11,025 nucleotides of DNA from Larix sibirica (Eukaryota > Streptophyta > Pinopsida > Pinales > Pinaceae): the NCBI GenBank assembly GCA_004151065.3, contig NWUY0300058415.1:1-11025 (forward strand), written 5' to 3'. The notes under the pieces are model-generated. The model did no database searches. It had not been told where the DNA came from and was given only the letters and a program-made list of their open reading frames with translations. Position 1 is the first letter of the stretch; each line of letters begins with the position of its first letter. The position numbers were made by a program, and so were the translations under genes. Of the stretch, positions 1 to 8,086 are shown in pieces.

Positions 1-300
1 ATTCTGTCTTAGCATATTAAATCTTAACAGTATTAACTCTTCCTCTAATTTTAAAATGGCCCTTCATAATCCACAAAGGAACTATGGGATTCTACTCCTA
101 CTCTTCAATGTCTAGTCGAAAGCTTTGACTCTAGGGAATTGCGTGGATGTCTTCATGGTTCATGGATTCAAGGCTAAGTTTAGATTTCTCTCTCAATTCT
201 CACCCCATTCCAATTCCAAATAATTTACTAGCGAATTGGTGGTGTCATATGAATCTATGAGTAGTGAATTTCAAGTCCTATGTTCTCAATTATGATGTGA
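1..300. other. Non-coding sequence, no gene seen
   Basis: No reading frame on either strand stays open for a meaningful length. The + frame that becomes more open after position 301 carries several stops here. I see no tRNA-like, repeat or promoter signal that I can defend. It may be the decayed 5' part of the weak relic at 301-984. Confidence 0.5.
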
Positions 301-984
301 ATGTTGTTTATGGAACACACAAGCAATTTCCCATGTGTCACTAGGCCAACTAATCATTCAAATTGCATCGTGAACCACTTCACCTATCTCCTTGGGCCAA
401 CTCACCCTTTCAATAACTTTGGTTCGGATTTGTCCTAGAATTAGGACTCCATTCTAGAACGGATTGGTGGGGAAACTGCTCCTTGTCACTAGCGTGGGTT
501 TGGGACTCAATGCTTTATAGTAGCGTTCTATAGGTTACATAAAATTCGAAGGATATACTTGGTTGGGGAACCAACTATCCTCAGTTAGGATTCCTTCATC
601 CTAAACATGGAGTTCCCAACCTATAACAAAAACATTAATAAGGATATTATGTAGTTGAAGAAAGTCCTAAGAAGACACGAATATCTGATTAAAGGAAACA
701 ATTCCTTAATTCTCTCTATCTCTTCTTGGCTACAAAAAAATGGGATGCAAAATGCTTTAATTGTTGAAGCTTTGGATGACCATCAGAAGCACTTGTTAGC
801 TCTGGAAGAAGAGGTCGTTCTCCTTTAAATTTATATCAATTCCTTGAGCCAAAGCTCCACATCAGTGATCTGCAATCATAGTAGTGCAAATGAAGTAGAA
901 CCAAGCCAACCTTGGGATAATTAAATAGTGAAATAGTCCAAGGAAAATATGAATTCACAAGTCTCTCAGTCAACTAGATTGAAT
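301..984 (+). pseudogene. Weak protein-coding relic, family unknown
   Basis: Read in the frame starting at 301, the sequence has fewer stops than A+T-rich DNA should give. Stops occur at 436, 442, 490, 586, 652, 826, 922 and 934, and the frame closes at 985. The most convincing part is 607-825. It starts at an ATG (MEFPTYNKN), has one internal stop at 652, and then gives a helical, charged segment with short pieces such as LKKVLRRHEYLIKG, IVEALDDHQKHLLALEEEV and a trailing Ser-rich stretch. The heptad-like Leu/Glu pattern near 760-825 could be a short coiled coil. I cannot name a family. A degenerate retroelement Gag or a chance-open frame are both possible. No start, splice site or polyadenylation signal was identified, and no intact product can be made. 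Confidence 0.25.
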
Positions 985-1094
985 TAGCACTCAAATCAAC
1001 AGTAACTACTTTATGTTTTGCAAATGCATTTTGATTTTAGGTTCCTATTTTCAACTTTAAACTAATAGAATTTATAGAATCTGCTCTGAGAAGG

Positions 1095-1242
1095 ATGATT
1101 ATAATAATTTTGAATCTCTTTTAAACTTCTTCTTGAATTGGCATTACTTCACTGAATGTAAACAGGAGAACAATGATTATAATAATTTTGAATCTCTTTT
1201 AAACTTCTTCTTGGATTGGCATTACTTAACTGAATGTAAACA
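1095..1242. repeat. 78-bp tandem duplication, two copies
   Basis: Positions 1095-1164 and 1173-1242 match over 70 bases with only two differences seen (a/g within the gaattgg/ggattgg segment and c/a within acttc/actta). The period is 78 bp. The short joint 1165-1172 (ggagaaca) belongs only to copy 1. The near identity points to a fairly recent local duplication. The end of copy 2 is the start of the next, larger duplication, so the two are nested. Confidence 0.9.
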
Positions 1243-1489
1243 CTCTTAGATTCTACTGTGGTGCATATTTTATTAATACAAACATAACCATTGTTGTGAA
1301 AATAATAATAATAATAATTAATAATTAGAATTCAAGAGAAAATACTAAATACTTATCTTTTAACCAATGTGGTCCAAGAAATTGGTTGNGCATTACTTAA
1401 CTGAATGTAAACACTCTTAGATTCTACTGTGGTGCATATTTTATTAATACAAACATAACCATTTTTGTGAAAATAATAATAATAATAAT
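1219..1489. repeat. Direct repeat of about 100 bp, period 171, bounded by N
   Basis: Positions 1219-1318 and 1390-1489 are identical except for g/t at 1293/1464. Both copies run from gcattactta through an (AAT)n microsatellite. The second copy starts immediately after the single undetermined base at 1389. The 70 bases between the copies (1319-1388) have no partner. This can be a true duplication, or two overlapping contig ends that an assembler joined with an N without merging them. The position of the N favours the artefact, but the unmatched 70-base tail after the microsatellite needs explaining in that case. Confidence 0.85.
1299..1318. repeat. AAT trinucleotide microsatellite
   Basis: About six AAT units lie at 1299-1318, and the same array recurs at 1470-1490 in the second copy of the surrounding duplication, where it ends in a different sequence. 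Such arrays slip easily and are a common place for assemblies to mis-join. Confidence 0.85.
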
Positions 1490-1539
1490 AAAACACTCAA
1501 TAAGATATTGTTCTTCCAAATTTTATTTTGAATAATATT

Positions 1540-2160
1540 TTATCTTCTAGGATCTCTTCTCAAATTGTTTGTCCTCTTGTAAAATTACTTTCAAATAGGT
1601 AGTCTCTATCCTTGGTCTATATCTCCTTCATTTGTTAACTATACTACTTTAGTAGCATGGAATTTTGCATATGGTCTCTTCCCATAATTCCATCTCTCCA
1701 TGTATTTGTATGCAAAATGTTAATATGATCTACACTTAAAATACATAAAATTCAATCTACTACTCGATCTCTACCTCTTCCTCTTCCTCTATCAAAATCA
1801 TTTGAACATTTATATTTTTCTTAGCTTACCAAGATACTAATGACTTCAACATTTTTCTTCTCACTATCGTGTCCTCTTCCAACCATCGCACCTCTTAATC
1901 CTTTCAACATTTCCTTCTTTCTCACTAATATCCCTTAATCTTAATCTGTTCAAGCTAGATAACATCATACAAATATGAATCTTAATGTGAAAGCCTTATC
2001 TGGAAAGCTTCAACCCATTTGCTTATTAAACTTGCAATTAACTCTAGACTTTCCTTGCTTTCTCTATTTTTTATAAAAAAATTGTAAAGTTCTTGAGTGT
2101 ACTCTTGTATTGATTCTACATTTGTCTTTAATTATGCAATTTTTGCAACAATGTTATTGA
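1540..2160 (-). pseudogene. gag: Ty3/gypsy-type retrotransposon Gag relic
   Basis: An intact Gag coats retrotransposon RNA in the cytoplasm; this copy cannot. Reading leftward from about 2160, one frame gives NNIVAKIA, a stop, then a stretch containing SIQEYTQELYNFFIKN and WVEAFQIRLSH. This is the pattern of the C-terminal half of the plant gypsy retrotransposon Gag domain (Q-EYT-EFY). A second frame gives YKCSNDFDRGRGRGRD at about 1762-1814, the Arg-Gly run common before the zinc knuckle. A third frame gives MYFKCRSY, a stop and HFAYKY at 1702-1746, then KFHATKVV at about 1643-1666. The knuckle keeps the second Cys and the His, but its first and last Cys positions read Tyr. At least two frameshifts and many stops separate the pieces. 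The N-terminal half of Gag is absent, because sequence above 2160 does not continue it. Copia Gag also carries a knuckle, so the gypsy assignment rests on the EYTQELY segment. Confidence 0.65.
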
Positions 2161-3903
2161 AAAATGAAAAAGTCATAATCTTAATTTTAGTACTAGATGA
2201 ATAAAAAATGAACCATCCTAGATTATTTTTACTGTGATTCTATCAAGTAATAAGATGGTTCAAATCTCATGAGGAGAAATCCTTTTTAGAGTTGAAAAAA
2301 TTAAGGAAATAAATTAAAATCAAAGGATTTGACCCCTCACTAAGATTAATATATGTGAATAGGATGAATCTAAGTTGGTTCCAATTGGATTTGATTGAAT
2401 TAAAACTTGTTTTTAATTATAAACAAAAGGAAGTTCAAATTAAATAACTATAAAAGTTCCAAAGCCCAAATGACTTCTTGGCCACTTATGAGCAACAAAT
2501 TCCTAACTTATTTCCATGCAATTATGGACACTTAATTATCCAACAAACGAGAGGTGTAATTTATGAGGGTGAACTCAAAAATCACTTTGTGGATTCTTTA
2601 AGAAGTTTTCTTTCACTTTGAGAAACATTTGTCTAATATGGAATTAAATCATTAATTTGAAGAACTTACCAGAAACCCAACATAATGATATACCTCATCA
2701 AATCCAAATCACTAAGTTTTGAGGTCAACAATCATTTGAGTTATGATTGGCACTTGATTAGTTGAGGTTGAATTTTTTTTCATTTTGAGGTTGAGGAAAG
2801 TTTCAAAAAAAATATATTTTTAGATGATTTACCTATGAAAAGACAAATCATGAGGTTTAGAGGAAAACAACCCTTTGAACCTAATGACTTGAACTTATTA
2901 AGCTTTAAACTAAATGATTCCCTCAAAAGGAAAATTGCTCAGTTGTATGGGTTTTTTGGATTCATAGTCCAGCCATTGGGATTCTTGGGCATTGAACTCA
3001 ATAATTTATCTGAATGAGAAAAATGACTCATTTCACATTGGTACTTAACATCATAATTGATCTATTTTTCTTCTCAATAGTTGGAATCAATTATTTGATT
3101 CATTCTATTTGTAACTCTTAAATTTTCTTAGAATATGAATCATTGGGGCATTTTAAACCCATATGATAACTCTCTACTATCATTTCCCTTTCTTTTCATC
3201 CCAAAAACCTCCTTCTTCATTTTGCTACTACTCATCTCCAAATTAATTTGTAGGTTTGAGTTGTTTTTAGAGATCACAACAAGCAAGTAATCATTATTTT
3301 CATTACGAAATTAATGTACAACATTTGAATCCATAACAACATCGCTCTCTTATAATTAAAATAATAATCTACAATGCGTTGGGGATTTATGGACAATATT
3401 TCCTTGATCTAATGGTTGTGTGTTGGATTTTATGTGTACAAACAAGATAAAAGAACACTCTTACATTGTGTATTTATTTATATAATGAGTGTGTTGCATA
3501 CTTTGTTGTTTACAATATTTCCTTTATGAAGAGCATCATTTTTTTTTCATACTTCATATACAGTTTCCAAACAACAATGGGACCAATTGCAAGAAGATCT
3601 TATGTGCATTGGATTGTTATCCATCACCCAGAGGAAGGACTAATAATATTTATTTTCAAAGAATAAAAGAAGGAATTGTTTTAGCATTGTATTTTTTAAT
3701 GGAGAACTAAAGTGGATTTCCCTTCTTTCCCATTCTTATTAAAATCAAAAAATATTTCATGAAGTTGTTGGATAAATTCACTTTTTTTTCTTGTATGTTG
3801 CAGTAATATTTGTCACCCTTGATGATGATAGACACATTTGAAGCTCAAGAAAAAATTAATGCATGAATTGATATTCAAATGAAGTATTTTCCCCAAAATT
3901 TAG
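2161..3903. other. Non-coding stretch, no gene supported
   Basis: This is A+T-rich sequence with almost no CpG. The longest + frame, 2772-3017, is open for 82 codons (ATG at 2835) and contains QPFEPNDLNLLSF and FIVQPLGFLGIELNN. It has no recognisable motif, neighbour or gene signal, so I do not call it. Two overlapping open frames near 3466-3710 are rich in Phe, Ile and Tyr, as expected from A+T-rich DNA read by chance. A pyrimidine-rich stretch near 3165-3235 has no evident role. No long-terminal-repeat end or primer-binding site was found. Confidence 0.5.
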
Positions 3904-4440
3904 TGTAGTGTCGCTACTTTAGGGTTAAAAGGGGCAATCAAGGCTCTTTGGTTGCTAATAGGAGCGACTAAGGCCCTATGCAAGCTATTTTTGTACCAAT
4001 ACCTGCGAACAATCTTTGAAATTGCATGAAATGATGAATGGAAGCATGGAACAGGAGATTACTTTGAGTTAAGAAGAATCTAAGTAAGTTTTCTCATGGA
4101 TGACCTTGAGATAAGTTGTTTGCACGGAAGGGAATTTGTAAATCATGCTTCGAATGAAACTCCAGCTCATCACCATATTGATCCAATAAATAAGATAGAG
4201 GTTGGTTAGACAGATTGAGAACAACATTGAGGGAGAGCTTGATCTGATATTAAGAGTGAAGGAATTGTTAAATTGGAGAAATCTCTTAAGAGCATAACCT
4301 TCTTGGTTTGCAGCTCCAAGTTGTCAAGATATAAGGACTTGGGGGAAGTCGTTTATCCTCCAGAAGAATTTTTTTCTAAGATAGGTATGGATGGTTGAAT
4401 TGAGGATAATCTTTATGGAGGAGAGTTAGACACATGATAA
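3904..4440 (+). pseudogene. Weak protein-coding relic, family unknown
   Basis: The frame starting at 3904 remains fairly open for about 178 codons. Internal stops are at 4027, 4081, 4207, 4216, 4228, 4240 and 4396, and it ends in tandem stops at 4435 and 4438. Readable pieces are KALCKLFLYQYLRTIFEIA, NDEWKHGTGDYFELRRI, an ATG-led segment from 4096 (MDDLEISCLHGREFVNHAS), then KLEKSLKSITFLVCSSK and LGEVVYPPEEFFSKIGMDG. The cluster of four stops at 4207-4242 coincides with a neighbouring frame that opens there for about 32 codons (RQIENNIEGELDLILRVKEL), which suggests a pair of frameshifts. I do not recognise the family. The sequence above 4440 changes abruptly to extreme A+T. Chance openness cannot be excluded. 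Confidence 0.3.
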
Positions 4441-4800
4441 AAAGGTTGTAGTCCAAAATCACAAAATCCTACTTAATAAAAAACAAAAAGAAAAATGTTT
4501 TACTATAATAATATAATGTATTTATTAAATGAAAAAATTTAATTATAAAAAAATTAAATAAATTTTATAGAAAAATATATTAATAAAAAACAAAAAATAT
4601 TTTTAATGATAATAATTTAATGTTAAAATTATATGAAATACTAAATTAACATATGAAATTATTGTGCTTATATTACATAAAAAATTCTTTCAATATAATT
4701 ATATTAATTATTTAATGTTTAAAAAATTATACATTTATTTTTATTTATGTAAAAATTATATTTATAATGATGATGATAATTCTTAATGTGCACATAGATC
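4441..4800. other. Extremely A+T-rich block
   Basis: Counting by hand, 4501-4740 contains 19 G or C in 240 bases, about 8%, and no CpG. It is built from runs of A and T with many ATTA and TTAAT words and has no coding content. Such blocks can act as matrix-attachment-type DNA or be the end state of a decayed repeat; the sequence alone does not decide. Confidence 0.7.
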
Positions 4801-5225
4801 AATGGAACTTACAAAGTAAGGGGTCAATTCATCTTCTTTAAAAATTTACTTCTATGCTCAAAAAACTTCAAGATAAACACTTTTAGTTGTGATGGCTTAA
4901 AACATTAAGGAGGTATTCTAGTAAATATATGACATTACTCTATAATCTATAATGTAGATGTGTAAGGAACGACATTTTATAAAAAAACAATTTTCATTTT
5001 CAACTTTATTAATGTCACCGAGGTAAAAAAAACTCTTTCATCTCATAACTTTTTAAATTATTTGAATCATCATTATATTATCTTAATTTTCTCAACTCCT
5101 TAATTATTTAAATCATAATAATAAAATATTAAAACCAAAATGTAACAATAAAAAGAAAAATATCACACATCCATGTCTTATGGGTCTGGCTGATCTTATT
5201 CACTGCTGCTTTGTTTACCATATCT

Positions 5226-5437
5226 AAATATTAAAAAAATAAGTGATTAACAATTTTTTAATTGCTCTTCACGTAATTATTATCTAAAATAAAGTGCATG
5301 TATTTCAATTAAAACCTCTACTTTGGTTCAAATATTTAAAAAGAAAAAAGTGATTAACAATGTCTTAATTGCAATTCACGTAATATATCTAAAATAAAGT
5401 CAGTGTATATTCCAAGTTAAAACCTCTGGTTTGGTTT
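5226..5437. repeat. Diverged tandem duplication of about 105 bp with ACGT cores
   Basis: Copy 1 (about 5226-5329) and copy 2 (about 5330-5437) both read aaatatt, an A-rich run, aagtgattaacaat, ttaattgc, ttcacgtaat, atctaaaataaagt, ttaaaacctct and then ttggttt. Small insertions and substitutions separate them. Each copy keeps one TTCACGTAAT box containing the ACGT core used by plant bZIP factors. The pair lies directly left of the CpG-rich segment, so a regulatory role is conceivable but not shown. Confidence 0.8.
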
Positions 5438-5459
5438 GATAATGTGAGAAATGAAAACC

Positions 5460-6417
5460 ATCTGGTATTTTCGACGCCTCTTCTAGTAGCTAACACCAGA
5501 TATTCCACACATCATCTCAGCGTATTAATTACGTCTTGGCAATTGGATTAAGTTTTGTTGATATATAGGACTTTCATAGGGAGGATAACTACAATAATAT
5601 TTGCTGCCTTCTTTGAAAATGATAGATTAAAGCTACAGGGAACTATAATATTTCCGTGCAATTATCGAATCAATGGTAGATTCCGGATTATGTCGGCAAC
5701 TTGTCCAAATTATTTTTTCATTGCGTTTTCAGTGTGGATTTCTGAAATTTTGTACTTTAAACGTTACTGTCCTGAAATGAAATATGGGCCGCAGCGTGCT
5801 ATTCAGTCCATGTCATTGAATTGAATGAGTGCGACGACTCCAATTTTCCAGTCAATGTAATCATTGAATTGAATGATTGCGACTCAATATTTCCTATCAC
5901 GTTGCGTCGACCGATAAGTATTTGATATGGCAATATATATTTCTGTGGAGAGTGTTAGATACGGATATGGTGTCGCTTCAAATTGTCAATCACAGCGAAA
6001 TTTGTCGTCCAACACCACTGGTTTCGAAGCTTTTGTCATTGTCAAATTCCAGGAACGGCATCCTATGCTTCGTGGGTTACCGTCAAATAGGGTTTTATAT
6101 TTCAACCTCGCCGTCAGATAAAACAAAAAACCAGTAAAAAACGTCTCTGTTTACAATCGAAACCCAATTTCCCTTCGATATTCGCAACTCCCATTCCTAT
6201 TGAGACCAACAATATCTTTATTATCATTTGCATTACATCGATGATAAATGAATAATTTAGTTTGGTCTTAATGTTACGGAGAAGAATATTACCCCCACGC
6301 TGACTCTTTGATGCCATATATTACACCGACGCTGACAGAAGGCTGAGCGAAGGTGGTTTCAGCAATCCATTGATCCTGTGGAGTTAGATGAGAAGCACTG
6401 CATTATGCGACGGGTTT
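5460..6417. other. CpG-retaining segment, possible promoter or exon region
   Basis: I count about 40 CpG in about 960 bases, against about seven in the 2.4 kb from 1500 to 3900. The edges are A+T-rich on both sides. Several frames are open because of the composition. On the + strand these are 5555-5824, 5877-6137 and 5927-6121 (ATG at 5927, MAIYISVESVRYGYGV). On the - strand a frame from an ATG at 6317 reads MASKSQRGGNILLRNIKTKL and ends at 6114. A short + strand tail ends at a TAA at 6419 (QQSIDPVELDEKHCIMRRV) and follows a plausible acceptor tttcag at 6356-6361. None matches a family I know, and they overlap, so at most one can be real. The lack of CpG loss suggests unmethylated, low-copy DNA such as a promoter or first exon. 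A recent insertion is the main alternative. No product is assigned. Confidence 0.55.
5813..5888. repeat. Duplicated near-palindromic box, period 48
   Basis: The 16-base word TCATTGAATTGAATGA occurs at 5813-5828 and again at 5861-5876. Each copy is followed by G or T, then TGCGAC and a CTC. The word has TCATT/AATGA as inverted ends. A paired, spaced near-palindrome inside the CpG-rich segment could be a pair of protein-binding sites or simply a short duplication. Confidence 0.75.
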
Positions 6418-6734
6418 AAGTAATAAAAAAATGTAGCTTATAAAATAAATAAATTATTAAAAAATAAAGAATAGATGTCCATCGATAAAATAAAAAATAA
6501 AAATTTTAACTCAAACTTAATACATTAATATTTAAAATAAATCTATACTAATTTTTTAAACCAATTCTATAAAATATATCCTCACATTAAAATCAAAATT
6601 ATGTTTTTACAGTGCCCAGCTTTCCAACTATTTGGCCATGGCCTCCAAGATAGACTCTCGGATTGAGCATTAAACATGAACAAAATTCAATAATAACTCC
6701 TACTATCTATCAAAGGAGAAAAGGAAAACAGGAA
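6418..6734. other. A+T-rich sequence without gene
   Basis: CpG density falls at about 6417 and the sequence becomes A and T runs with AATAAA at 6422-6427. That could be a polyadenylation signal for a + strand transcript from the preceding segment, but such words are frequent in this composition. From 6607 to 6734 the base composition is more balanced and I see no feature. Confidence 0.45.
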
Positions 6735-6985
6735 ATCTAGTAGTTTAGTTCAAAAGGTTGTTAAAAGGTCTTAAGTTCAAATGCTCTCTAGCATGAAGTT
6801 TGTTAGAGTAGATATAATGAATAAATGGTGTTCTTATGTGAGATAGACATCCACATCATATGGTATTCAAGTGAAGAACTTCATGATATTTTTTTAAATG
6901 TGAATTGTGAGATAGACAATCATATCATATGGTATTTAAGTGAGAAGAATCGTCCAGTATGAGTTGGCTACTATATAACATTTTA
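6735..6985 (+). mobile_element. Possible tRNA-derived SINE relic
   Basis: A tRNA-like head is suggested by TAGTTTAGTTC at 6741-6751, which resembles an RNA polymerase III A box, and AAGTTCAAATGC at 6773-6784, which resembles a B box about 30 bases downstream. Plant SINEs start this way. The body would run through the direct repeat at 6837-6949 and end near the TTTTAG at about 6981. No target-site duplication or terminal tail was recognised, so the ends are guesses and the call is tentative. Confidence 0.25.
6837..6949 (+). repeat. Imperfect 44-bp direct repeat, period 69
   Basis: TGTGAGATAGACA followed by a CATATGGTATT word occurs at 6837-6880 and again at 6906-6949, with a few substitutions. 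The copies are separated by about 25 bases containing a T run. It may be internal structure of the possible SINE. Confidence 0.8.
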
Positions 6986-7569
6986 GATTTTAGATTTTTT
7001 ACTATTGTAGCAATCATTCTTTTAGTCGTGAAAGTATTATATTTGGTAGCTTTGAAAGTTTTGCATTTTGGTTTCTTATAAATTGAAGGAAAAATCAATC
7101 AAATATGTATAACTTGTTGATGGAAACTATATCAACCATATTTAATTTCAAAATATTCTATGATTAATGAAGTAAATAATATTATTAGACATATCAATAG
7201 CTACATTATATTTTATCCAAGTAGATTGTGGCATTGTATTATATATGTGTTCATTTGATATTATTTGTCACTTACTAGTTGGTATAGTTGTAGGGGCATG
7301 ATTACTTTTATGTACTTGTTAGTACAATATTTTGATCAAATATTGACTACTATTGATTGCCCCTCATAAACATCAAGATTGGATTTATTGCGTGGGTTGC
7401 ACCCATCCTTTGGAAGGTTAGTGTCTAATATGATCCAATATTTATCCAAGGTTGGAAGTTAGAGGACATGGAACTTGCAAAGGTGACCGATGTATCATTC
7501 TTGTAGGAAAGTGCATGCATGCTAAGAGAAGTTACAGTATATTGTTGGATATGCACCAACAACTAATGT

Positions 7570-7612
7570 GTAAGTAATGAGAATAAGGTCACCTTTCATT
7601 CTCATTACTTAC
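7570..7612. repeat. Hairpin inside the left arm
   Basis: GTAAGTAATGAGAAT at 7570-7584 pairs perfectly with ATTCTCATTACTTAC at 7598-7612, and AAGG/CCTT extends the stem across a two-base bulge with a very small loop. It is a palindrome within a palindrome, because the same zone also pairs with the hairpin at 7657-7680. Confidence 0.9.
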
Positions 7613-7656
7613 AAATAAATTGTTGAAACTATACCAGGAACTTGTGTGCAATTAAT

Positions 7657-7680
7657 GAGAATGGGAGGTGTCCCATTCTC
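7657..7680. repeat. Hairpin inside the right arm
   Basis: GAGAATGGGA at 7657-7666 and TCCCATTCTC at 7671-7680 form a perfect 10-bp stem around the loop ggtg. It is the counterpart of the hairpin at 7570-7612. Its loop-side bases differ but the pairing is kept, which suggests compensating change or separate conversion. Confidence 0.9.
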
Positions 7681-7954
7681 ACCACTTAAACATTAATTTT
7701 TGGTTCATATCCAACAATATCCTACAAATTATATTAGCATGCATGCACTTGACCCCAAGGATGATACATCAATCAGCTTTGATGGTTCCATGTCCTCTAA
7801 CTTCCAACCTTCGATAAAATCTAGATCATATTGGACACTAAGTTTCCAGAGTTAAGGACTAGTGCAACCTGAGCATTAAATCCAATCTTAATGTTTACGA
7901 GGGGAAGTAAACAATAGCCAATATTTGATCATAAGATGTACGTTGAAATTTGGA

Positions 7955-8086
7955 TGTCTTAGTGACATAAGTGCAAGTACATTGATGATCTATGTTGTCG
8001 ATCGCTTGAATCCCTTACAATGTCCTACTGACATACATGCAATTATATTGACAAACTATGTTGTAGGACCCTCATTGCTCTTACTT
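7955..8086. repeat. Diverged 66-bp tandem repeat, two copies
   Basis: The units 7955-8020 and 8021-8086 both follow the order tgtc, tgacata, tgcaa, ta, attga, ctatgttgt, a Cys/Thr-like pyrimidine part and ctta. Identity is moderate but the spacing is constant at 66. A partial third unit may follow near 8090-8115. It lies 22 bases outside the fold-back element and may belong to the same repeat family. Confidence 0.7.

Larger units (their letters stand above)
7333..7932. repeat. Long inverted repeat (fold-back element) of about 600 bp
   Basis: The left arm 7333-7612 is matched by the reverse complement of 7651-7932. Shared blocks in order are tgatcaaatattg, aagattggattta, ggttgcac, taatatgat, aaggttggaagttagagg followed by acatggaac, gatgtatcat, gtgcatgcatgcta, tattgttggatatg and then a hairpin. 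The first 70 aligned bases are about 78% identical by eye. The arms almost meet, leaving about 38 bases (7613-7650). The block TGTTGGATATG inside each arm resembles the start of a copia LTR, so an inverted LTR pair is one explanation. A large fold-back or miniature transposon is another. No target-site duplication was seen. If transcribed, it would form long double-stranded RNA. Confidence 0.85.

Noticed and set aside
2251-2265. GGTTCAAATCTC, a good match to a polymerase III B box
   Set aside because: No A box at a suitable distance upstream and no recognisable SINE body; a single short match is expected by chance.
2772-3017. + strand frame open for 82 codons, ATG at 2835
   Set aside because: No motif, neighbour, splice or polyadenylation context. 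The residue content is what A+T-rich DNA gives, and length alone is not enough.
3466-3710. Two overlapping + strand open frames of 66 and 73 codons
   Set aside because: Phe/Ile/Tyr-rich strings in shifted frames over the same bases. A GPIARRS piece recalls the linker seen in some gypsy polyproteins, but nothing around it supports that.
5555-5824. + strand open frame of 89 codons
   Set aside because: It begins at TTG, not ATG, and has no recognised family. Longer open frames are expected here because this segment is less A+T-rich; described under the CpG-rich segment instead.
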